The notes: generated by a model from the letters alone, not told the origin. Positions 17,601 through 26,509 are shown, counted from the stretch's first letter. The stretch: 40,196 bases of DNA from Thiobacillus sp. 63-78 (GCA_001899765.1 MKWM01000036.1:1-40196), one strand, 5' to 3'. Numbers and translations: made by a program.

Positions 17601-17754
17601 GTCGCGCTCGATCTTCTGGGGTCCAATGGCCGTATCGGTGATGGGCGGGCTGATCGCGGCGACCTTTCTTACCCTGTTTTTTCTGCCGGCCCTGTATGCG
17701 GCCTGGTTCAGGGTCACACCCGACCAGAACGAGAAAGCAAGGAGGCCAGAATGA
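14659..17754 (+). CDS. RND efflux pump permease (AcrB/HAE-1 superfamily), 1031 aa
   Basis: Proton-driven inner-membrane transporter. It has the usual length and the duplicated architecture: TM1 near residue 14-34 (HPALILFFIVLILLVG), a porter loop, TM2-7, a second periplasmic loop and TM8-12. The proton-relay segment is GALIIALGLLVDDAIIAVEMM in TM4, and the second half has LIVITTLTLLMLQLGS and GFVALLGIISLSGMIMRNSVILVDQ. No heavy-metal signature typical of CusA is seen, so organic compounds are the likelier substrates (inference). It overlaps both neighbours by ATGA junctions, making a tight three-gene operon. No outer-membrane factor gene follows; a TolC from elsewhere would be needed. Confidence 0.95.
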   Translation: MNDSPRFVPGRGNLSRWAIEHPALILFFIVLILLVGVRSYFQLGQAEDPPFTFKVMLIQAQWPGATAQEVSEQLTERIEKKLQEMSQLDFVQSYAKAGETVLFVNLKEAVRGREVAQAWYEVRKKIGDLKPELPAGVQGPYFNDEFGDTFGSIYALTGDGFSREELRRAAEDAQREVRRLPNVGKVELFGIVPEKIYIEIPAQKLATLGLTSQQIMQAVQEQNGVVANGRIENDTLSIPLRVSGAYSDVEGVREMIIRLGTRSFRLGDIAEVTRRYEDPPATEIRSQGEPAILLGVSLAEGGDVVAMGHDVAAAMAALQKTLPVGLEIRQIHDQPGIVSHAVRLFMQSFFEAVAIVLAVTFLALKWRAGLVVTLSIPVVLAITFTAMWLFDIDLHRISTGALIIALGLLVDDAIIAVEMMAHKLEAGWNRFEAATYAFHSTAFPMLTGTLLTATAFLPIALAKSMVGEYTFAIFAVTTIALLSSWLVAVVVTPYLGHALLQPARHVINENAAYLTPFYRRFRAMVTWCLAHRGSVIVLTAAALIVGLAAMQRVEKQFFPQSDRLEILVEMWLPEGASIDATRAESTRLAALLRQDPDVTHVLDYIGQGAPRFVLALDQRLNNRNFAQLVVIAKDVPARERELARIHALFDTDFPNVRGRAVRFEYGPPAGYPVQYRLSGADIPRLKIEAEKLRRMVAAQPRVTAVNLDWNEQSLAIKVRLDQDKLRALGLSSDTVGRLLALELSGATVTQFRENDRLIDVELRIPRKEHRDADALRSLPIGSFNGRSVTLGQIATFDPVFEDGVIWRRDRLPTISVRGDPLGKTQPATIIAAMAPQVAQFKAQLPPGFRLEIGGPVESSAKANTAIAASWPLIVITTLTLLMLQLGSLPRALLVVLTAPLGIIGVAIALLATGQPMGFVALLGIISLSGMIMRNSVILVDQIRQDIARGLSQWDAIVESTVRRMRPISLTAAAAVLAMIPLSRSIFWGPMAVSVMGGLIAATFLTLFFLPALYAAWFRVTPDQNEKARRPE

Positions 17755-18302
17755 AAGTCATCGTATTCGTATTACTGCTGGCGGGGTGCGCCAGCCTTGA
17801 ATCGCCCGATCCGGCTTCGCCCTACTACGCCTATTCCTCCGGATGGGTGGCGCGGCTCAACCGGCCCCTGACGATTCCGGTCGATTCCGCCACGGTGCGC
17901 CTGCAGTATGGGCAGATCGTCCCGCGCAACAGCGTGCAGGAACAGGATCCTTTCTGCGTGGTGGAACTGAACACGGTCGGCAGCGCGCCGCAGATCCTGC
18001 GGCCGGGAAATTTCGACGTCCTGCAGGTCACGCGCAGCATCAGCCCCGTCATTTCACGGGCGGCGCCCTCACCTTTCATGAAAACACGGTTTGTTTTCGA
18101 CGACGGAGCGCCGACGTTCCTGTACTACATCACCACCTTCCGCCTGCGCGACCCGGCGCAACCCGATCTGCGCAGCATGACCTGCGCGTGGAACCAGATG
18201 GCGCCAGGCAACCGGGCGCTGATGAGGCATCTCAGCCTGGATGAAATCCGCGGCGCACTGGGCGGCTGGATGAACCTGATTCCACCAAGATCGACGTTGT
18301 AG
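17751..18302 (+). CDS. lipoprotein of unknown function, third gene of the RND operon, 183 aa
   Basis: A strong AAGGAGG precedes ATG 17751, which overlaps the pump stop. The N-terminus MKVIVFVLLLAGCAS is a short lipoprotein signal with LAGC lipobox. The mature part is beta-rich with conserved-looking segments (VPRNSVQEQDPFCVVELNTVGSAPQ, TFLYYITTFRLRDP) and two further Cys (FCVV and MTCAW) that could form a disulfide. I do not recognise a family. Its own strong ribosome site and position suggest it is made with the pump. It occupies the position where an outer-membrane factor often lies but is far too short to be one. Confidence 0.85.
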   Translation: MKVIVFVLLLAGCASLESPDPASPYYAYSSGWVARLNRPLTIPVDSATVRLQYGQIVPRNSVQEQDPFCVVELNTVGSAPQILRPGNFDVLQVTRSISPVISRAAPSPFMKTRFVFDDGAPTFLYYITTFRLRDPAQPDLRSMTCAWNQMAPGNRALMRHLSLDEIRGALGGWMNLIPPRSTL

Positions 18303-18338
18303 GCCTGCCCGTGCGGCGCGGGCCGACAGACCCGGGCG

Positions 18339-21149
18339 CTATTTGATCAGGGTCAGGTGGGGCGTGTGCGAACCATGCGCCGTCGCGGCGGCCTGCACCG
18401 GTTGCCAGGCGGGAAAGGCTTCCGGGCGATGGATGTGGTAGCCCTGCAGATAATCCACGCCTATCTCTTCGAGCAGCGCGGCCATCGCGGCGTTCTCCAC
18501 CTGCTCGGCCACGGAGTACATGCCGAAATCGCGCGCCAGTTGCGCGATCGAGCGGACGATGGCCTGATCGCGCCGGTCATCCAGCATGCCGCGCACGAAG
18601 GCGCCGTCGATCTTGAGGAAATCGGCGGGCAGATGCTTGAGATAGAAGAACGAGGAGGCGTCCCGCCCGAAATCGTCCAGCGCGAACTGGCAGCCGCGTT
18701 CGCGCAGGCCATGAATCAGGCGCTGGGCATCGCCCAGGTTGACCACGGCAGCGGTTTCCGTGACCTCGAACCCCAGGCGCGACCCGGCCACGCCGTAGTG
18801 GTCGAGCATATGGCAGACCACGCCGAGGAAGGACTCGTCGGCGACGGTCTTGCCCGACAGGTTGATGAAATACACCGCATGGTCGTCGGGCTGGGCGGCC
18901 AGATAGGAGACGACGGCCTCCAGCATCCAGCGATCCAGGATGGGCGCCTGTCCGTAGCGCTCGAGCGCCGGCAGCAGCTTGGCCGGCCCTTCGACCACGC
19001 CATCGCGCCGCCAGCGGACCAGCACTTCGTAATGCGGCTGGCCGTTGTGCGACGTCGGCTGGATCAGCTGGCGGAAGGGCAGAAACTGATTGGCTTCCAG
19101 CGCCTGCGCGAAATCGGCCGCCCAGCCCATTTCCGTTTCCAGCCGGCGGAATCCGATCTCGTCCGCCTCGTACAATACGACGCGTCCACTGCCCTCGGAT
19201 TTGGCGCGGTAGCACGCCATGTCGGCCTGGACCATGAGATCGCCGGCGGTGGTGGCGGCACGGGTGATGGGCGCGATCCCCGCACAGGCCCCGAGGGTGA
19301 AGCGCCGCCCCTTGTGTTCGAAACGGAAATCACGGATGCGCTGAACCAGCTGGCGGCAGACCCGCCCCGCTTCATCGGGCCGGGTATTGAACAGAATGAG
19401 GCCGAATTCGTCGCCGCCCAGACGGCCCAGATAGGCGCGGGCGGGCAGCGCGGCTTTCATCGTCTGGGCAATGTCCATCAGCAGGCCATCGCCCACGGAA
19501 TGGCCGCAGGTGTCGTTCACCAGTTTGAACTGGTCGAGATCGATATAGCAGAACGCATGTTGCTGGCCCAGGTCACGAGCGGTACGCAGTGCGCGAGCCA
19601 GCCGGTCTTCGACCGCACGCCGATTCGGCAGCGCGGTCAGCGTATCGTGGAAGGCCATTTCGCGCAGATTGTCGAGTAGTTCCTTTTTCTCGGTTTCATC
19701 GCGCAATACGTAGACCGTGCCCAGGCCATCCTGGTCGGCCAGCGGCGCGCAGCTGTAGCTGATGGCCAGGTGCTGGCCAAGCCGGGTGTACAGTTCGGCC
19801 GAGCCGGTCTGGCACTGCGGCGCGGCAGCCGACGCCAGGAAGCAGGCCGCTGTGTCGCCGTCGCTGTTCACCCGCTCGAACTGAATCACCTCGCTCAGCA
19901 CATTCAGCCGCGCATCCTCGAAGGCGAGGCCGAGCAGGCTTTCGGCGGCCGGATTGAGATAGGTCACCTGATTGTGCGGGTTGGTGACGATGACGGCATC
20001 GTTGATCGATTGCAGGGTGACGTGCCAGCGTTCCTTTTCGTTGCTGAGCGCCGTTTCATCGAGCTTGCGCTGCGTAATGTCGAAACGGATCGCCAGATAT
20101 TTCATCGGCAGACCCGCGTCGTCCTTGATGGGAATGATGGTCGAAGCGGTCCAGAACAGCCGTCCATCCCTGGCACGGTTGCAGATTTCACCGCGCCAGG
20201 TCCGGCCGCTCGTGATGGTTTCCCACAGATGGGCAAAGAACGCGTCATCGTGGCAGCCGGCATTCAGGATGCGGTAGTTCTGGCCGATCAGTTCTTCGCG
20301 CGTGTAGCCGCTGAGGATGCAGAACAGGTCATTGACGAGCGTGATGTTGCCCGCGAGATCCGACTCGGACACGCTGGCTGCGCTGTCGAGCGCTTTCTGC
20401 TGTTCGCCGAGGTCGGCCAGCAGCCGTTCCAGCGCGACACTCATGGTGTTGAAGGCGCGCGCGGACTCCTGCAATTCGGGTGGACTGCTGGCCCGAACGG
20501 GCAGGCGCACGCTGTAGTCCCCGGCCTCGATCCGGTGTGCGGTCGCACAGAGCCGGGTCAGGTCTTTCAGGTTGATCCGCAGCAAGGCGTGGATCAGCCA
20601 GCCGAGCAGGATGATCGCAAGGCTGACCAGCAGGAACAGGCGGCTGCCGAGATGCCACAGGAAGTCCTCGTAGGCATGCGGGGACGGCTGGATACGCAGG
20701 CTTCCATGGTAGACGCCTTGGACGATGAGATCCTCCTGCATGACGGGCAGCGCAAGGTGGGTCAGCCGGGCGAACCAGTCGGGACGGTCCATGGCGGGCC
20801 GATGTGCCTGCTGCCGCAGGACACGGCCGTCCGGCGCCGTGTATTCCACCTGCCGCAAATTGCCCTGATCGATCGGGATTCTCAGTTGCGCCTGCACCGC
20901 CGGATAGTCGCGCCGGGTGGCCGAGACGACGACCGCCTGAGACAGTGCGGCAAGCTGGGCCGTGGCCTGTACGTGCAGGGCCGCGTCGGCATCCTGGCGG
21001 ACGATGTGCAGGGCCTGTTGTCCCGCCAGAACGAATACCGTGGCCAGAACGAGCAGGGCCGCGCCCAGCACGCGGCCTTGCGTGCTGAGTCGGGAGGGAC
21101 GCAGGGCACTCGCGAAACGGTTGAGCGAAGGCATGAACGGGGCGCGCAT
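18339..21149 (-). CDS. membrane PAS-GGDEF-EAL protein (cyclic di-GMP turnover), 936 aa
   Basis: Layout by eye: TM near 28-48, periplasmic sensor 50-165, TM 168-188, HAMP about 190-242, PAS 250-365, PAS 375-490, GGDEF about 495-660, EAL about 680-925. The GGDEF motif is intact (RLGGDEF, 578-582), so cyclase activity is plausible. In the EAL domain the signature is EVL (708-710) with Glu kept; FEVTET, LDDFG and LKIDG are also kept. The usual NLSA, AEGVE and QGY-GRP motifs read NLSG, AEQVE and QGYHIHRP. Phosphodiesterase activity is therefore possible but uncertain. Neither ATG at the 5' end (21149 or 21134) has a Shine-Dalgarno, so the start is uncertain. It is monocistronic and converges with the efflux operon. 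Confidence 0.92.
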   Translation of the reverse strand: MRAPFMPSLNRFASALRPSRLSTQGRVLGAALLVLATVFVLAGQQALHIVRQDADAALHVQATAQLAALSQAVVVSATRRDYPAVQAQLRIPIDQGNLRQVEYTAPDGRVLRQQAHRPAMDRPDWFARLTHLALPVMQEDLIVQGVYHGSLRIQPSPHAYEDFLWHLGSRLFLLVSLAIILLGWLIHALLRINLKDLTRLCATAHRIEAGDYSVRLPVRASSPPELQESARAFNTMSVALERLLADLGEQQKALDSAASVSESDLAGNITLVNDLFCILSGYTREELIGQNYRILNAGCHDDAFFAHLWETITSGRTWRGEICNRARDGRLFWTASTIIPIKDDAGLPMKYLAIRFDITQRKLDETALSNEKERWHVTLQSINDAVIVTNPHNQVTYLNPAAESLLGLAFEDARLNVLSEVIQFERVNSDGDTAACFLASAAAPQCQTGSAELYTRLGQHLAISYSCAPLADQDGLGTVYVLRDETEKKELLDNLREMAFHDTLTALPNRRAVEDRLARALRTARDLGQQHAFCYIDLDQFKLVNDTCGHSVGDGLLMDIAQTMKAALPARAYLGRLGGDEFGLILFNTRPDEAGRVCRQLVQRIRDFRFEHKGRRFTLGACAGIAPITRAATTAGDLMVQADMACYRAKSEGSGRVVLYEADEIGFRRLETEMGWAADFAQALEANQFLPFRQLIQPTSHNGQPHYEVLVRWRRDGVVEGPAKLLPALERYGQAPILDRWMLEAVVSYLAAQPDDHAVYFINLSGKTVADESFLGVVCHMLDHYGVAGSRLGFEVTETAAVVNLGDAQRLIHGLRERGCQFALDDFGRDASSFFYLKHLPADFLKIDGAFVRGMLDDRRDQAIVRSIAQLARDFGMYSVAEQVENAAMAALLEEIGVDYLQGYHIHRPEAFPAWQPVQAAATAHGSHTPHLTLIK

Positions 21150-21241
21150 ACGGAAGGAATCGGCAGCCTGTCCGTTTTCTGAAGTGACTGTTAATCCGTG
21201 TACTCAGCCTAAGTGGCCGCTTACATCAGGGTGGCGCCGGC

Positions 21242-22132
21242 TCAGTTTTTCTTGCGCGCGCGCGGATGCGCCTGATCGTAGATCTTGGCGAGGTGCTGCC
21301 AGTCGAGATGGGTGTAGACTTGGGTGGTGCTGATGCTGGCGTGGCCGAGCATTTCCTGAACCGCGCGCAGATCGCCGGACGATTGCAGCACGTGAGTGGC
21401 GAATGCATGACGCAGCAGGTGCGGATGGACGTGCTGGTTCACCCCTGCCCGCAGCGCCCAGCGGTTGAGCCGGAGCTGTATGCTGCGCGGCGTCAGGCGA
21501 GTGCCGTGCTGGCCGATGAACAGGGCGGTGGTGTCGGCGCGCGCCCGCGGCAGCCGGAACGACAGCCAGGCGGCAATGGCCGTCAGGGCCTGCTGGCCCA
21601 CCGGAACGATACGGGTTTTGTTGCCCTTGCCGGTGACGTGCGCCTCGCCCGCCTGCAGATCGAGGTCGTCAAGATCGAGCCCCACCAGTTCCGACAAGCG
21701 CAGGCCGGACGAGTAGAACAGTTCGAACATGGCGCGGTCGCGTGCCATGAGGGCATCGTCGCCGGCAGCCGGGCCGCTGCCATCGAGCAATTGTGTACAG
21801 GCGTCGGGCGACAGGATCTGCGGCAGGGCTCTGGCTGCCCTGGGCGGGCGCAGGCCGATGCAGGGATTGTTCGCATAGCCGAGCCGGCGGCAGGCAAAGA
21901 CATAGAAGCTGCGCCAGCTCGACAGTTGCCGTGCCACGCTGGTGGCCGACAGGTTGCGGCTGCGCAGCTTGACGATGGCGCCGCGGATGTCGTGTGCATC
22001 GAGCCCGGCCAGCGGCTTGCCGGCGGTCAGGCGGGCAAGATTCGCCAGGTCGCGCTGATAGGCGGCCAACGTATGCGGCGACAGCCGCCGTTCGGCGGCA
22101 AGGTATTGCAGATAGGATGCGACGGCGTTCAA
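21242..22132 (-). CDS. xerC: XerC tyrosine recombinase, 296 aa
   Basis: Site-specific recombinase that resolves chromosome dimers at dif with XerD. All catalytic residues are present: R145 (SGLRLSEL), K169 (TGKGNKTR), H238 and R241 (HPHLLRHAFATH), H264 (LGHASISTTQ) and nucleophile Y273 (VYTHL). An N-terminal SAM-like core-binding domain is at 1-90. I choose the TTG at 22132, which overlaps the DUF484 stop, because it gives the normal length and start (NAVASYLQYLAAERRLS); no ATG is available in frame near there. Order dapF-DUF484-xerC matches the classic arrangement. XerD would have closely similar motifs, but this context favours XerC. Confidence 0.94.
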   Translation of the reverse strand: MNAVASYLQYLAAERRLSPHTLAAYQRDLANLARLTAGKPLAGLDAHDIRGAIVKLRSRNLSATSVARQLSSWRSFYVFACRRLGYANNPCIGLRPPRAARALPQILSPDACTQLLDGSGPAAGDDALMARDRAMFELFYSSGLRLSELVGLDLDDLDLQAGEAHVTGKGNKTRIVPVGQQALTAIAAWLSFRLPRARADTTALFIGQHGTRLTPRSIQLRLNRWALRAGVNQHVHPHLLRHAFATHVLQSSGDLRAVQEMLGHASISTTQVYTHLDWQHLAKIYDQAHPRARKKN

Positions 22133-22806
22133 TCCTGCATCCGGACCAGCGCCGCGCCGATGAGCTGGCCCAGCCGTTCGAGATAGAGCGTGCCCATCCC
22201 GGCATAGAAGCGCTTGATCTCTTCGGATGCCAGCACCAGCAGGCCAATGGGCGCGCTGGCGGCGGCGGGCCGCAGCGGAATGCAGGCAAACGCACGCAGG
22301 TGCGGCGAGACTTCGCCAAACCAGCCGCTGGCGTCCTCGACGGCGAGCGCGCCGCAGACCGGCAGCGGCATGGCCTCGATGCTGGCGCGTGCGGCCTGCG
22401 ACACCGGGTGGGCAAGTTCCGGCGCCGCGTCGCCGGGCAGATTCCATACGCGTATGGCATGGTGCGGGACGGCAAAGCCTTCCCGCAGATGCAGGGTCAG
22501 CGTGGCGAGGACGTCCTGGGGCGTGCGCGCCGCCAGCAGCGACAGGGTCAGCGCGTGCAGCTTGTCGGAAATGCCGTCGTTTTCCTCGCCAAATTGGATC
22601 AGCTCGGCGAGCTTGTTTTCCAGCAGCCGTACCTTGTCGCGCATCGCGATCAACTGGCGCTCGCTCATCGACACCGCGTGGGTGCCGTGCGGGTGCGGGA
22701 TGTGCAGGTCCGCCAGCAGGGTGGGGAAGTCGTTGAAGAAATTCGGGTGCCGGGTCAGAAACTCGGCAATCGCCGGTGCGTCCAGCGTGGTGGGTTGCGT
22801 GTCCAT
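22129..22806 (-). CDS. DUF484 family protein, 225 aa
   Basis: GAF-like protein of unknown function that commonly lies between dapF and xerC. The start [34 protein letters not shown] is the typical DUF484 N-terminus (helix followed by H/P/NFF motif). A coiled coil (about 48-72) leads to a GAF-like domain. It shares one base with the dapF stop (TGATG) and four bases with the xerC start. A regulatory or ligand-sensing role is only assumed from the fold. Confidence 0.95.
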   Translation of the reverse strand: MDTQPTTLDAPAIAEFLTRHPNFFNDFPTLLADLHIPHPHGTHAVSMSERQLIAMRDKVRLLENKLAELIQFGEENDGISDKLHALTLSLLAARTPQDVLATLTLHLREGFAVPHHAIRVWNLPGDAAPELAHPVSQAARASIEAMPLPVCGALAVEDASGWFGEVSPHLRAFACIPLRPAAASAPIGLLVLASEEIKRFYAGMGTLYLERLGQLIGAALVRMQD

Positions 22807-23636
22807 CAGAGTTCGATCTCCCCTTCAAATACTGTTTCGGCCGCCCCGGTCATATAGACCGGCTGGCCCTTGCCTGCCCATTCGATGACCAGGTCGCCGC
22901 CGCGGGTGTGTATGCTGACCGGGCTTTGCAGCCAGCCCTGGCGGATGCCGGCGACCGCCGCGGCGCAGGCGCCGGTGCCGCACGCCAGCGTCTCGCCTGC
23001 GCCGCGCTCGTACACGCGCAGGCGGATGTCGTGCGGGGTCAACACCTGCATGAAGCCGGCGTTGACGCGCTGCGGGAAGCGCGCATGCGCTTCGATGGCG
23101 GCGCCGAGGATGTCGACCGGCGCGCTGTCGAGGTCGTTCACCCGCAGCACCGCGTGCGGGTTGCCCATCGACAGCGCGGCGATTTCGATGACATGCTGGC
23201 CGACTGCCAGCGGATAGGCGAGCGCTTCGGCCTCGGCCGCGAACGGAATGTCGGCCGGCGCGAAGCGCGGTGCGCCCATGTCCACCGTGACCTGTCCGTT
23301 TGCAAGCAGGCGCGGCTCGATGACACCGGACGCGGTTTCCACGCGGATCGCGGTCTTGGCGGTGAGGCCTTTTTCGTGCACGAAGCGCACGAAGCAGCGC
23401 GCGCCGTTGCCGCATTGCTCGACTTCGCCGCCATCGGCGTTGAAGATGCGGTAGCGGAAATCGACGTCGTCGCGGGTGGGTTGCTCGACCAGCAGGATCT
23501 GGTCGCAGCCGACGCCGAAATGGCGGTCGGCGATGCGGCGGCACTGTTCGGGACTGAGCGCGACGGCCTGCGTGACGCCGTCGAAGACGACGAAGTCGTT
23601 GCCGAGGCCGTGCATCTTGGTGAAGCGCAGTTTCAT
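22806..23636 (-). CDS. dapF: DapF, diaminopimelate epimerase, 276 aa
   Basis: Converts LL- to meso-diaminopimelate for lysine and peptidoglycan synthesis, cytosolic. The two catalytic cysteines are C75 ([10 protein letters not shown]) and C219 (ACGTGACAAA). The start [17 protein letters not shown] is standard. The ribosome site AAGGA lies about 9 bases before ATG 23636, directly next to the inner end of an inverted-repeat element (23651-23792). It is followed without a gap by DUF484 and xerC. Confidence 0.98.
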   Translation of the reverse strand: MKLRFTKMHGLGNDFVVFDGVTQAVALSPEQCRRIADRHFGVGCDQILLVEQPTRDDVDFRYRIFNADGGEVEQCGNGARCFVRFVHEKGLTAKTAIRVETASGVIEPRLLANGQVTVDMGAPRFAPADIPFAAEAEALAYPLAVGQHVIEIAALSMGNPHAVLRVNDLDSAPVDILGAAIEAHARFPQRVNAGFMQVLTPHDIRLRVYERGAGETLACGTGACAAAVAGIRQGWLQSPVSIHTRGGDLVIEWAGKGQPVYMTGAAETVFEGEIEL

Positions 23637-23650
23637 TCTCTAAATTCCTT

Positions 23651-23792
23651 ACCACAGAGGCACAGAGGCACAGAGGAAAAAACTACGAGGCCATTGCTGC
23701 GATGGTTCACCCGCAAATAGAGCAAATAGAGGTAGCTAAGCGGATCGCCCAGAGAAGTATCGCCTTTCTCTGTGCCTCTGTGCCTCTGTGGT
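23651..23792. repeat. CACAGAG inverted-repeat element, copy 1
   Basis: Perfect 25-base inverted arms (23651-23675 and 23768-23792) are built from three ACCACAGAGGCACAGAG-type units and enclose a 92-base centre without a gene. The centre includes a short AAATAGAGCAAATAGAG direct repeat. It sits between the CoA-binding protein gene and dapF. A second copy is at 34112-34244. Repeats with this core are widespread in Proteobacteria by general recollection. Confidence 0.85.
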
Positions 23793-23805
23793 TCAGATGG
23801 TTTTT

Positions 23806-24225
23806 TCATGCGGTTTTGAGCCTGACGGTTTCCTTGAGAAGACAGCGGTCCATCACCACCGTCATGCCGCCGGCCTGCGCCTGCTGCGCGGCAGCGTCGG
23901 CGACGATGCCTTCCTGGATCCATATGGCGGGCAAGTGTAGCGCCAGGCACTGTTCGACGATAGCAGGAACGTGTTCGGCCGCGCGAAATACATCGACCAG
24001 ATCGACCGCGAACGGGATGTCGGCGAGACGGGCGTAGGCTTTCTCGCCCAGCACTTCATCGACCAGCGGGCGCACCGGGACGATGCGATAGCCCTGACGT
24101 TGCATGGCCTGTGCCACCCGGTAGCTCGGGCGCGCGGGCTGGGGCGACAGGCCGACGACGGCGATGGTTCTGACGCGATCGAGCAGCGTGCGCAGGCTGG
24201 CGTCATCGGGATTGGCGAAGCTCAT
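23806..24225 (-). CDS. CoA-binding domain protein (YccU-type), 139 aa
   Basis: Single Rossmann-like CoA_binding domain. It contains TIAVVGLSPQPARPSYRVAQAMQRQGYRIVPV, then HLPAIWIQEGIVADAAAQQAQAGG, then VVMDRCLLKE, the three conserved blocks of the family. Function in the cell is unknown; homologues bind CoA or resemble the succinyl-CoA synthetase N-terminal domain without its ligase parts. The ATG at 24225 overlaps the GNAT stop by four bases and has GGAG 8 bases upstream. The CACAGAG repeat follows the stop. Confidence 0.92.
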   Translation of the reverse strand: MSFANPDDASLRTLLDRVRTIAVVGLSPQPARPSYRVAQAMQRQGYRIVPVRPLVDEVLGEKAYARLADIPFAVDLVDVFRAAEHVPAIVEQCLALHLPAIWIQEGIVADAAAQQAQAGGMTVVMDRCLLKETVRLKTA

Positions 24226-24719
24226 AGGGGGAACTCCATGACGTGGTCGTCCATGACGAAGCCGTCGCCGATGTCGAACACCCGCGATTCGATGATGCTG
24301 AATCCGAATGCGAGGTAGGCGGCGATTGCCTGCGTGTTGCCGCGATTGACTTGCAAGCGCAGGCAGCGGGCCTGTTGCTGGCGCGCCCAGCTGGCGGCGG
24401 CGCGCAGCAGCAGGGTGCCAATGCCCTGACGCTGGTAGCCGGGATGGACATAGAGCTTGTCGAGCTTGCAATAAGCACCTTCCCGCAACGCGTGGACGAA
24501 TCCCGCTGTTGCCTGGTTTCGCTTGACCACCCACCAGGCGTGATCCGGGTCGTCGAGCTGCGCGCGCATGCGCCCAGCCGCGTAGCGGTCGGCCAGCATG
24601 GCGTCGATCTGCGCCTGTGAGATCAATGCCGGGTAGGTGGCCTGCCAGACGAGGCGTGCCAATGCGCAGACGGCATCGACTTCCTGCGGGGTCATACGAT
24701 GCGGAAGCGTCTCATCCAT
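24222..24719 (-). CDS. GNAT-family N-acetyltransferase, 165 aa
   Basis: The acetyl-CoA pocket is seen as LDKLYVHPGYQRQGIGTLLL (motif A, Q-R-Q-G-I-G) and the following helix. The C-terminal motif is NTQAIAAYLAFGFSIIESRVFDIGDGFVMDDHVME. The substrate is unknown; the end resembles acetyltransferases acting on small amines or peptides. The start [14 protein letters not shown] (24719) is chosen because earlier codons give no domain. It overlaps the end of the acyltransferase gene by eight bases, so it is part of the same operon. Confidence 0.87.
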   Translation of the reverse strand: MDETLPHRMTPQEVDAVCALARLVWQATYPALISQAQIDAMLADRYAAGRMRAQLDDPDHAWWVVKRNQATAGFVHALREGAYCKLDKLYVHPGYQRQGIGTLLLRAAASWARQQQARCLRLQVNRGNTQAIAAYLAFGFSIIESRVFDIGDGFVMDDHVMEFPL

Positions 24720-25626
24720 ACAGGCTGGCCTCGCCTTCCGGGCGCGTCTTGAAACGGCGGTGCAGCCACAGGTATTGCGGCGGCATTTCGAGGATGCGTT
24801 CTTCGACGAAGGCATTCATGCGCGCGACGTCGGTTTCCAGATCGCCGCCGGGAAAGTTGTCCCACGGCGGATAGAAGCGTACCCGGTAGCCCTTGCCGCC
24901 GGGCAGCTGGCGGGTAATGACGGGAACGATCTGCGCGCCCGTGAGCCTGGCCAGCCGCGGCAGGGCCGAGACGGTCGCGGCCGGGATGCCGAAGAACGGC
25001 ACAAACACCGCATTGAGGCGGCCCAGATCCTGATCCGGCAGGTAATAGAACGGCAGGCCGTCCCTGAGCGTTTTCAGCACGGGCTTGATGCCGTCGTTCT
25101 TGGCGATCAGCACCGGGGAGAAAAAACGTGAACGCCCGTGCAGCATCAGCTTGTCGGAAACCGGATTGCGGGCGGGCGCATACATCGAGGCGGCCTGACG
25201 CTCCATGCTCAAGCGCGTGCCCCCCATGTCGAGTCCGACGAAGTGCGGTGCCAGCCAGATCACCGGGCGCACGCCGTCGCCCATCGCGGCTTCCGGATTG
25301 TCGATCTGGATGAGCCGCCGCAGGCGCGTTTCGGAGCCCCACCACAACAGCCCATGCTCGAGCGCGGCGCGCATCGAGGCCTGAAAGGTCTGCCGCAGCC
25401 AGCGGTCACGTATCGGCTTGGGCGTAGTGGGAAAACACAGGGCGAGGTTGGTGGCGACGACATGCCTGCGCTTGCCCGGCAGCAGGGCGATCAGCCAGCC
25501 CAGCGCATTGCCGAGAGCCGCTTGCAGCGGCAACGGCAGCCAGTGCAGCAGCCACAGCGCGCCGACGCCGAGCCAGGCGGGCAGCAGCGAGGGGCGTAAC
25601 AGCTTGCCGGGGCGGGTGGGTTTCAT
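24712..25626 (-). CDS. LpxL/LpxM-family lipid A acyltransferase, 304 aa
   Basis: Inner-membrane-anchored enzyme that adds secondary acyl chains to lipid A. A hydrophobic N-terminal anchor (about 14-50) precedes the catalytic H-x4-D motif H128...D133 ([11 protein letters not shown]). The blocks [10 protein letters not shown] and VPFFG also match the family. It overlaps the stop of a second acyltransferase gene by four bases (ATGA). The pair presumably add the two secondary chains; which is LpxL and which LpxM cannot be decided here. Confidence 0.93.
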   Translation of the reverse strand: MKPTRPGKLLRPSLLPAWLGVGALWLLHWLPLPLQAALGNALGWLIALLPGKRRHVVATNLALCFPTTPKPIRDRWLRQTFQASMRAALEHGLLWWGSETRLRRLIQIDNPEAAMGDGVRPVIWLAPHFVGLDMGGTRLSMERQAASMYAPARNPVSDKLMLHGRSRFFSPVLIAKNDGIKPVLKTLRDGLPFYYLPDQDLGRLNAVFVPFFGIPAATVSALPRLARLTGAQIVPVITRQLPGGKGYRVRFYPPWDNFPGGDLETDVARMNAFVEERILEMPPQYLWLHRRFKTRPEGEASLYG

Positions 25627-26495
25627 GTTTCGGGGGGATCGTCGGGGTGGGTCACGCCGCCGGGGCGTTTGTGGCGGTTGTAGCTCCACATGTATTGCGT
25701 GGGGAAACGTCGTATGACGTCTTCCACGCCCCGATTGATCAGGAGGGCGGCGGCGGACTTGTCTGCCGGCAGTGGTGTGTCCAGCGGGAAGACGTGAATG
25801 TGATAGCCGCGACCCCAGCTTTTGCGTTCGGCTGCGACGAAAAAGGCGGCGGCGCCGGTCTTGCGCTGCAGGCTCGCGACCAGCGTCGGGGTATACGCCG
25901 GACGCCCGAGGAACGGCGCCCATACGCCGTCGCCGCTGCTTGCGACCTGGTCGGGCAGAATGCCGATCGCCTCGTGGCGCTTCAGCGCGGCGAGCTGGGC
26001 GCGCACGCCGGACAGATCGGTCGGCACCAGCGTGGCCTGGCCGCGCTGACGGCCGGCCAGCATCAGGGCCGCCAGCACCGGCTTGCGCGGCGGCTTGTAC
26101 ATGGCCGTGAACGGATGCAGCGACGCGTAATACAGATTGATGATTTCGAAGCAGCCGACATGCGGGCCGATCAGGATGATGCCCTTGCCCGCCACGCGTG
26201 CGGCGTCAATATGTTCCCAGCCGCTGGTGCCCTTGACCAGCTTGACCACTTTGTCGAAAGGACGCAGCCACACCGGCAGAAGCTCGACGACGGCCTTGCC
26301 GGATTCGCCGATAACCTGGCGCAGCAGGCGCCTGCAATCGCGCCCGGGCGTGCACAGCCCGCTATTGAACAGGTTGTTGCGCAGACGCCCGGCATATCGG
26401 CCCGACGTGCCGTAGAGGAACCAGCCCAGGGCGATGCCGAGGCCGTGCAGCAGCGGCAGCGGCAGACGGGCCAGCAGCTTGAGCAGGAATATCAC
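25623..26495 (-). CDS. LpxL/HtrB-like acyltransferase, 290 aa
   Basis: Second member of the same family, first in the operon. It has an N-terminal membrane anchor ([27 protein letters not shown]) and a catalytic motif of the H-x4-E form, H112...E117 (PHVGCFE). Downstream are [20 protein letters not shown] and the C-terminal [14 protein letters not shown]. The most likely start is GTG at 26495, since the longer open frame adds residues unlike the family; the ribosome site is weak. It diverges from metK, and an 18-bp palindrome lies just upstream. Confidence 0.9.
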   Translation of the reverse strand: MIFLLKLLARLPLPLLHGLGIALGWFLYGTSGRYAGRLRNNLFNSGLCTPGRDCRRLLRQVIGESGKAVVELLPVWLRPFDKVVKLVKGTSGWEHIDAARVAGKGIILIGPHVGCFEIINLYYASLHPFTAMYKPPRKPVLAALMLAGRQRGQATLVPTDLSGVRAQLAALKRHEAIGILPDQVASSGDGVWAPFLGRPAYTPTLVASLQRKTGAAAFFVAAERKSWGRGYHIHVFPLDTPLPADKSAAALLINRGVEDVIRRFPTQYMWSYNRHKRPGGVTHPDDPPET

Positions 26496-26509
26496 CCGGG
26501 CAGACCCCG

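Noticed and set aside
21242-22132. Integrase marking an integrated element
   Set aside because: Context (dapF, DUF484) and sequence identify the housekeeping recombinase XerC; no attachment-site duplication seen.
23651-23792. CRISPR-like array
   Set aside because: The repeated CACAGAG units are contiguous and inverted, with no regular spacers.
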